Shown: positions 57,101 to 64,000 of the stretch, one piece after another
Layout: each line of letters begins with the position of its first letter
Position numbering within the stretch: position 1 is the stretch's first letter
Source of the DNA: Lepas anatifera
Lineage: Eukaryota; Arthropoda; Thecostraca; Lepadidae
NCBI GenBank assembly: GCA_034440635.1
Contig: JAOTON010001575.1
Span: 1,033,001-1,097,000 of the forward strand
DNA length: 64,000 nucleotides
Direction of reading: 5' to 3'
Program-made: the position numbers and the translations under genes
Notes under the pieces: model-generated
Database searches by the model: none
What the model was told of the DNA's origin: nothing
The model's input: only the letters and a program-made list of their open reading frames with translations

Positions 57101-58196
57101 GTGAATCGGTCTCAGAGACCCTCTGAGATCTAATCGGGAGAGCGACCGAAAATTAGCTTTGTGAGTGCCGCCAAGTGTTGGTCTTAGGTGGCCCCAGAGC
57201 TCAAATAAAAATTTTCAAAATCATATGCCTCAGAAAAAATGTATCTAGCCCTCTTGCGTACTAAAAAAAGATAAATTGGAACATGTCGATCAGGCACCAT
57301 TATCGAAGGAAAGGCAAAAATTAATCTAATTTTACCATAAGAGCAAATCGAACAGGGATTTTGGCACTTCAGTCAATTTTTAATCTATTAGCTTAACACC
57401 AATAACTACATTCCTAAATATTCTGAAATAAACAACTTTCAAATATTTTCGTAGGAAACCAGACAAACAAGGGTAATGACAGAAATTGATGAGCATAATC
57501 CCAAAAAGAAAACCTGGTATGCAAGGTTGAAAATAACAATAACAGAGTGAGCCAAGGCCATAGATATCTTGGGCACCTTTTGTCTTGGTAATTTGTTCGT
57601 TTACTAGATCGCAAGGGTAAGAAAGTAAATGGATCTCAACAGGATCTGTCGACGGAATAGAGGCTATGTAGCGTTCGGGACACACTACCATATCTCTTGC
57701 ATTTTTATTCGTTTTGTTCCGTTTCTTTGGAAATTTCCTGATTAAAGAGATCATGGATTCGACACCGGGAAATATTTGCTAATCATTTCCCTTAGAAGAT
57801 CATTTCTTCGTACTCAAAACGACTGACCTCCAATTGCATGTCTGATTACCCGAGTGAATTGAGGTAGACTCAGGTTATGCGCGCATCAACATTGAACTTC
57901 CCGAAATATGGTACAAAGCTGCTATTATAGCCACGCTACCATATAAGATATGGACCATCCTTAATACTTGGTGACCTTAGTTTACCAACACTTGGTTGGA
58001 TCGAAAAATCAAGCTAGGAGCAAAATAAGAATAAATGCTTAAAAAGGCACAAAACAATTTCCTTCGTGTGAATGTTATAATGTTAAAATACTATAAAAAG
58101 ATATAGGAGATGGGCCCCGGTTACTAAGGGGACCCCGGCCTGGGCCCCCCGACGGTAGTCGGGCCCCTCCTTGGCCGAATCCTGGCTACGCCACTG
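54197..58196 (-). mobile_element. hAT-like element C, copy 2 (inside B copy 2)
   Basis: Ends are CAGTAGCGTAGCCAGG (54197) and CCTGGCTACGCCACTG (58196). The flanking TGTTTTGA (54189-54196) and TGTTCTGA (58197-58204) are the reverse complement of the TCAGAACA duplication around copy 1, so the two copies descend from one insertion into B. Arrays lie at about 54270-55860 (GAGCTTGGTCTCAGGGGCCC) and 55980-57190 (GAGAGTCAGTCTCAGGG). An AT-rich unique arm follows at 57190-58140. Confidence 0.88.
54270..57190 (-). repeat. Hairpin-type minisatellites of element C, copy 2
   Basis: Reverse-strand counterpart of 12530-15500. Units CCCCGAGCTTGGTCTCAGGG fold as CCCCGAG against CTC-GGGG. The long leucine/serine/glycine-rich frames here (LVSGAPSLV repeats) arise from the repeat and shift between frames. 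Confidence 0.88.
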
Positions 58197-58804
58197 TGTT
58201 CTGAGACTCTATATCAGCCACCCTAGGACTCCTAAGCCTAGCTGGGGCCCTAAGCTAATCTGGCACCCTGTGCAAATCTGGGGCTCCCCTGTGATGAGCT
58301 TCTAGGAGTCCTGCGCTTAAGTAGGGTCCCTTGATAAGCTGGTCCCGAGGCTAATGCACTGGTCTGGGCCCTTGAGCTGACTGGTCTGGGTTCCTGAGCC
58401 ATAGTCTGGACCTTGGGGCCCTCCGAGATAATTTGGCGTCCCCTGGGCGGCATAGGCATAGGAACCGGGGGTCAGGGGGATACTGCCCCCTTTTTGAGGT
58501 GGGCCCCCGCAACGAATATACAAATATCAGCAGCTGTAATATAGAACAAGAAACCCCAAACGGGCCCGATAGCTTGTCTGGGAATGTTCAAGTTCGGTAG
58601 TACGCTGCCTGCAAGCCCCTGGAGGAGGAGCGCTTCGTAAAAAGCCAAGGCACCGCTACCCGAGTGTTTCCAAATGAGTCCCCAGAACTGGGCCCAATCA
58701 AACTCCATCCCATATCAATCCCAACACAAAGTATGAATCGGACACGGACCCCGCACCAAATGCCGTTCAACAGTCGTCCCTGAGCCATCGAAAGTCTTTC
58801 GATG

Positions 58805-58980
58805 CCAGGGTTATATGGCGTCGCCAACTCTTTCCCTGTCGGAGGGGTTTCTTGGGAGTCGAATTGCTTCTTGTACAAGGATCCTGCCGTGCCTTAAACC
58901 CGGGTTGGTCGCGTGGAAGGGAAGGTTGCTAACCAGTATAACACCATGCCCACACCTCCTCGGCATCGCAAAGCTGGCCA
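58805..58980 (-). repeat. tRNA-derived SINE inside element B copy 2
   Basis: Reverse counterpart of 10436-10610: GGCGTCGCCAACTC, CCCTGTCGGAGGGG and AAACCCGGGTTGG are visible on the plus strand. Shared presence in both B copies dates this SINE before B's transposition. Confidence 0.7.
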
Positions 58981-61900
58981 TCAAGTATCTACATTGCACT
59001 TGCAGTCATGCTGGAACTCTGCATTTTAGGCATCGAAATATAGCTAGGCGTATTTATTAATGATGGAGAAAAGGGATCCGTAATAACCTAAATAATTTTT
59101 CCCATTTTGTCATTAAATAAGCAAATACGTGTCGATTAGGCATAGCGAAGTGAGGCTATTTAGTATCAAAGCATTGACTGTAGTTTTCTAAAAAGTTTTT
59201 AATTTTGTAAATGTGATGAAAAGGGCCTAAACATCTGTAAATATAAAAAAACGCGCTCGTGGTACAACATGATTGAAATCCTCCAAAAGAGCTTAAAAAT
59301 GTATTTCGGATTTGAAAAGGGTCTAGGTAAAAAACAAAAAAATGTTCTTTTGGCGTTTGACTATGATTTATTAGATCATAATAGGGTCAACTCGAAATCA
59401 TAGGGCAAAAATTAATTTCTCAATTTTCCACATATTGACATCCTAATGTGCATGCGTGCCTTATTGACACCAAACCAGCTAAATGATTTTTTTATAATTA
59501 TGGGCCCCGTGGACTGGGGCCCCCCCTTGAGGTGGGCCCCCTCTAAGGCTGGCCCCCCAGTTTTCAAACCGTTCCTACGCCCCTGTGATGGTGCATGTGC
59601 TTTAAAAGTCGAGTTGAAATTTCTGCTGATGCTGCAAATGCAGGCGAGCAGATGTTCTTGTTAGGCTGCTGTTTTGTCTGATAGACTAAGTTGTCATTTC
59701 TTCGGTATTATCATTGTTCCATTTATTCTCTCCTTTTATGGTGGGACGGACTTTGTCGCATGCTTCATGCGTCGTGTTGCTTATTTTCTGTGGATCTTCA
59801 TATTAGCTTCGTTTTATAGATTTGCCTTTCATAGTTTTGCTCCGAGGCGTCATCACCTTGGTAAGTCATGTTTTTCGTCATCATTATCATTCCAGATCAT
59901 GGCTTGGTCGGTGGGGTGCAGAGGCTTCTGAGCTCTTGTGCTCTTGGTATAGTGGGTGATTAAGCGCTTATTTGGCTTTGTTGCCTTATATTTTCTTTTT
60001 CTCATGCTTAGCCCTCATATCGGGCTAGACAGGCTTATTCCTTGCCTTGTCAATATTTCTTTCTTTGGGTATTTCCCATGGCGCTTCTATGGCGCTATTA
60101 TTTCTTTATTAAGGCATGAGTAATACATTTTCTTTGCACTTAGGTTTTTCCAGGCTTTTAAGCAATGTCCGATATAAAATACATTCAGTGTGGTGCTAAT
60201 TATAGCAGCTCCTTTGAATATCAGTTGTTCATCGTTTCAAAATAGCGTGAATTTGCTATTTATTTGTTACTTAATTCTTGTTCGATATCATAACTTACGA
60301 TAACGTTCCTTACCTCCAATGTCATGCTTAGAAGAACAGACACGGAGAGGACACGGGCTTGAGTGGTGTTTGTCTGGGACGATGAATGGGCACTAGGCAG
60401 CAGAAGAGACGCTACGTTACACAAATCGGTGACTCGACGATCGATGAAACCAGAAGCGTCGGCGGGGCTGAGGCTGTAAACAAACGAAGTAGCAGGCTGT
60501 GAGAAATTGGATGAAGTAAAAATTCAGTTGAGCGGAGGATGAAAATGATGTCCACGCGGTTGGAGTGGGCCAGCCGACAAAGGTGTCCGAGCGTAGAAGA
60601 GTCGAAGCGAAACTGAAACGCTTAATAAAATGTGAAGTTCCACGCACTTGCAGATCAGAAGAAAAAACTGAACTTGTTCATCTATGGCGAGCCGGTGGCC
60701 GAAGCCACCGGCTGCCTCCACCGCTGCTACCAATGTTATATGTGATCAGGATCTGGAGACTCTCCGGCGTTTGGAGGCAGAATGTATTCAACAAAGACGT
60801 ATCTCGGTTTAAATAGTACCGGAGGGGGTGACGCCGGATGGGTAACACGTGTATCGACTGGAGCAGTCGGCTGCTGGCGGGGGGTGGTCGGCACGTGGCT
60901 TGGCGCGTGGGTCTTTGTGCCTCTGGCCATCCCTGCACAGTTGCTACACATGTGTTTCCGCATATGACGAAACATTAAACCCCTCCCCCACCGCCCGAGG
61001 CCTCCGACCGCCAATCGGCAGCAGGCACCCAAGGTCCAGGCACGGGAAATGCCAGTCATATCACCATCCACGCTCCAGCGCCATCCAGCCAACACGTTCA
61101 ACTAATTTAGGTTAAACACACATATGCCAGCATGCAGCGCCGGGTTCACAACCATCGCTATGCGCCCTCCAACGTCAGTACTGAGTGAAAACGTCATGAA
61201 AAACGCCCATGAAAGTATGCCCATCCCCATCCTCACGCCAGTGCCTAAGTTGAGCCCATTTTAAGGAAGATAAAAACATATCGGTCCCGCTTTGGCAGTC
61301 GGCAGGGCCAGGGACGGCCGGCCGGCAGGGGACAGAGCTGAGAAGTGTCGACCCATCACAGCGATGCCCCCAGCCAACACAGCCCCGACACCCTCCAACA
61401 ATATGTCAATAATAGGTTTCGGCTGACATCCATATCCAAAAAAGGTTTCAATTCATGGGACAGTTTCAAAACGCAGGGAAAGCTGCCACGTCACAGCCAA
61501 TCACTTATCACTCCGCCTAAGCCTTCACCCCTGGCGGCCACAGACGGAACCAAACTCGCCACTCCTTCCTCCATAGTAATATCTCACCCCAGCGGCGGCA
61601 CCTGGAACCAGCGCCCCCCCCCGCCGCGGCGACCGAAGCCAACACATCTCGGTAGTCCTTACAGCAGTGAAGTGAATGCAACCTCACAAAAATAGAAGCG
61701 TATCATTCCCCTAACGGAAATGCTTAGTCATCTTTAACTACATTGGGCACGCCCCGGCCCGTGAGGGCGCAGCCGATAGGGCAGGCTATGCAGGCTATTG
61801 TAAGGCTAGGTCAGGTCAGGTCAGGTCCCCAGTACAGGCAAAGTGAAGAGACCTAAAAAACGTGTAAGATAGATAAGTCAGAACAGCATAAGCTTATCCT

Positions 61901-62072
61901 AATGAAACTCATATGACATCATGGGCCCACCGAGTTCTCTAAAATATGTTCTGGTATTTTTTACATCGATGACCGAAGATCAGATATGAGTCATGACCTC
62001 TCTATTGGAAAAACATGGGAAAATGGATTTAACTGAATAACTTAGTAATGAATGGTGATAAGGTATTTATTT

Positions 62073-62459
62073 CAAAGGCAATTTGGCACCTTTATAACGT
62101 GATTTTAACTGAGATGGCCAGATTGTAAATCCTGCCAGAGACTCTGGTACTCAATATATAATTTGTCACATTTCAAACTCAAAATATCCGTGGAGAAAAG
62201 CTAAAAACCTACCTGAAGTGTGCCCCGAATGTACATACATCAGCCAGGCGGCCACAGTTGTCAGCTGTTTGTGTGACGACAGCGCTGGCGTTGCGGTGAG
62301 TGTCAGCCAGTTGAAGCCCTTGAAGAGTATTGGTTATGTGCCAGATCATGACATCATGCACAGGCAAATGTTCACTTTTCAACGTGTTAATGATCTTTGG
62401 CTAAAATACCGCTGATAACACTCAATTCCTTGATTCGAGCAAGGTGTCACATTTCCTTT
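62073..62459 (-). mobile_element. TIR element, GGAATGTGGCACC family, copy 4
   Basis: It begins AAAGGCAATTTGGCACC and ends AAGGTGTCACATTTCCTTT, and shares TAACGTGATTTTAACTGAGA with copy 3. It is more diverged and shorter than copies 1 and 2. It lies in the right part of the TTAA element 52094-62896. Confidence 0.65.
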
Positions 62460-62896
62460 CACTGCACTTTATATTTTTCTTGTATTTGCTGTTCTAACGA
62501 TATGCATTTTGAACTTATTTGACCTTGAACTACCGTCAGGTCAGGTCAAGTCACATATTTGACCTGATTTGATATATTAAGGTAATATTATATATCATTT
62601 GATTTGGATTACTGCCAGGATTCCAATGGTCTAAATAGTTTTGTTTTATCTTTACTTTTTCGGATGCAATGACAAAAAACCTTCATTTACGTGTTATTCC
62701 TATGATGGCGTGTCTTGATCTCTATTTACCTTAAATTTTACCTCAACAAATGGTTCAAATATTTTCAAAAGAGAAGTAAATTGGCTACCCAACGCAGTTT
62801 GCCGTATTTTATTATCTAGCACGGTTTTCGTGATTTAAGTATCCCCCCCTCCGGTCGAAGCGAAGATGGCTCAAGACCCGTCAATGCGCGTGTTAA

Positions 62897-63701
62897 GGCT
62901 CTTCTTCCACAAAGGAAAGAGTTTGTAAAGGCATTGTTCAATTCTCTGTTTCTGCTCCGATGGTTATAGTTTTCCCACCATGGGCTGGAACCACCTGACT
63001 TGTTTAGCTTCACTCTGTTTGGGATAAGGGTTCTTCAAAGTCAAAGAGCAATTTCCCTTTCCTTTGTATGTATCTTTAAAAATGTTGCAAACACCCATTC
63101 CGATTTCCAACGTCTAAAAGCCATCTCACCACTGCACGGAGGTTCGAGGTATACACCCAGGCGACAGCAACTATCGTCGCCGAGGGTCGAGGCAGGTGCG
63201 CTCCAATGGGTGGCTAACGCACCACAGATGCCTGTATTGATGCGTGTCCTCCTGTGAGCTCCAGGTTTATCGAAAGACTCCAGAAGGGCCTTAGTTTGAA
63301 CTGCACCTTTACCCATTGTTTGTCAGTGAAATTTTATCTGTCGAGCTTTCTTTGAAATCCGGTGATCGGTGAAGCAAATTAGAACGAAACTGTTTAGATC
63401 ACGGGTTTATTCCATGAATTTTCGGAGATCACGGTTGAAAAGCTTCAACTGCTCGCGATTCATGGTTTGACATTTGATGGCTATTGTCCCAATCAGGCGG
63501 GCTCAGCACGCTACATTGCCGGACCAGCCGACAGATGGCAGGCACTGTCGCCCGCCATCTGACGGCTGGGTGGTAGTACCAAGATAAATACCTAGATGGC
63601 AGTAGAATCTGAGTTTTTTCTTCTAAAATGTACCCCCCGGCGGAAGGGAACCTTGAAAGCTGGGAAACTGCATGCTCCCAAATTTGATTGCCACATCTTG
63701 G

Positions 63702-63754
<53 letters not shown>

Positions 63755-64000
63755 GCATGCCCTGCATACTTTACCATTTAAATAGCTGTATCGACCGCGA
63801 CGGATTACAGTGGGACTCTTTGTCTACCCTTAACGTACAAACAATATCTGAAGCCAAAAAAATGTTCCTCATTTATTGTGGTCTCGCTGAAACACGTTTT
63901 ACGTATTAGATTCATTGGTGTACTTTGTTGTGAAATTGTGATAGGAATTTTTGTTTCAGTAGGGGAGACTGGGGTCAATTGTAACAAATTTCATATTTCT
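62897..64000. other. No gene recognised; microsatellite and TE start at the edge
   Basis: Unique-looking sequence with a (CT)n run at 63705-63752. A repeated GATGGCAG/CCGCCATCTG motif occurs around 63533-63602. At 63961 the sequence GGGGAGACTGGGGTCAATTG starts another copy of the family at 41142-41575 that runs off the window. Confidence 0.45.
63705..63752. repeat. (CT)n microsatellite
   Basis: Twenty-four CT units; frames reading poly-LS or poly-RE across it are artefacts. Confidence 0.96.

Larger units (their letters stand above)
53432..59585 (-). mobile_element. hAT-like element B, copy 2 (inverted, carries C)
   Basis: Ends are CATAGGCGTAGGAACCGG (53432) and CCGTTCCTACGCCCCTG (59585), the reverse of copy 1. 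TGATGGTG is exactly duplicated at 53424-53431 and 59586-59593, so this copy inserted independently into the LTR element. Internal order mirrors 9769-16317: terminal repeat, minisatellite, element C, minisatellite, internal terminus duplicate, SINE, AT-richer arm. Sampled segments differ from copy 1 by roughly one base in ten to twelve. Confidence 0.88.
52303..60968 (-). mobile_element. Non-autonomous LTR retroelement, interrupted by element B
   Basis: Direct repeats 52303-52535 and 60734-60968 are LTRs starting TGTTATATG and ending CATATGAC(A) on the plus strand; they differ by about three substitutions and one 2-bp gap. GAAAC lies immediately outside both ends (52298-52302 and 60969-60973). 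On the minus strand the 5' LTR is followed by TTGGTAGCAGCGGTGGAGG, a plausible primer-binding site, and ATGGGGGATGAT before the 3' LTR may be the polypurine tract. Each LTR contains ACTATTTAAACC, a TATA-like promoter on the minus strand. The internal part (52536-53431 plus 59594-60733, about 2 kb) has no recognisable gag, protease, RT or integrase, so it is a TRIM/LARD-type element. Confidence 0.75.
52094..62896 (+). mobile_element. TTAA element split by an LTR retroelement
   Basis: TTAACATGCGTATTGATGGG at the left and CCCGTCAATGCGCGTGTTAA at the right are inverted ends of the 41996-42807 type. Only 52098-52302 and 60969-62892 belong to it and to later insertions on the right (including 62073-62459). 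AGGTCA clusters occur at 61800-61840 (TAGGTCAGGTCAGGTCAGGT) and 62520-62590. The left TTAA is shared with the preceding element. Confidence 0.6.

Noticed and set aside
9769..59585. A giant palindromic duplication of host DNA
   Set aside because: The outer flanks of the two arms are unrelated and each arm has its own exact 8-bp duplication, so these are two transposon copies, not a duplicated chromosomal segment.

Overview
This is a repeat-rich piece of an animal nuclear genome. The evidence is spliceosomal exons with GT/AG borders, tRNA-derived SINEs, a Penelope-like retroelement with a GIY-YIG endonuclease, CR1/L2-like LINE tails, long (GT)n tracts, and a secreted PAN/apple-type protein. There are no prokaryotic operons. 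The mix suits a marine invertebrate (lophotrochozoan, or a lancelet, hemichordate or echinoderm-type deuterostome), but I cannot fix the phylum from sequence alone.

Layout. Positions 1-7.6 kb hold TTAA-flanked, piggyBac-like non-autonomous elements full of AGGTCA motifs, one SINE and a 200-bp (GT)n tract. Positions 7.6-17.5 kb are a four-level nest: a TTAA element (7631-17543) holds hAT-like element A (7681-16759, target duplication GGAGGGGG), which holds element B (9769-16317, GGTTCAGG), which holds element C (11525-15578, TCAGAACA). Every 8-bp duplication is exact. A, B and C are largely arrays of about 22-bp GC-rich units, many of which can fold into hairpins. Positions 18.05-23.43 kb are a further hAT-like element that hosts TTAA elements, one of them split by a SINE that is itself split by a second TTAA element. 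Positions 23.4-35 kb hold most host-gene signal: two exons near 25.1-25.4 kb and a phase-consistent pair at 27518-27579 and 34663-34866, with TEs filling the intron. Positions 35-41 kb are GC-rich minisatellites. Positions 42-49.5 kb hold a TTAA element, a tandem repeat with units of about 112 bp, a decayed Penelope-like element interrupted by a SINE, and a single-exon secreted protein gene on the minus strand (48490-49401). Positions 49.9-52.1 kb are a TTAA element carrying a decayed Transib/RAG1-like transposase fragment. Positions 52.1-62.9 kb are a second deep nest: a TTAA element, then an LTR retroelement with nearly identical LTRs, then a second, inverted copy of element B still carrying C.

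How it works together. I found no intact transposase or reverse transcriptase, so nearly all of these elements must have been moved in trans. The most informative observations are four. First, composite B+C jumped as one unit: both copies carry C at the same internal site but have different B target duplications. Second, hairpin-type minisatellites are carried inside these transposons. Third, a Transib/RAG1-type fragment lies inside a TTAA element. Fourth, AGGTCA and TGACGTCA motifs, which resemble nuclear-receptor and CREB sites, are dispersed by the repeats. The host genes are few and not identified by family, apart from the PAN/apple-type protein.
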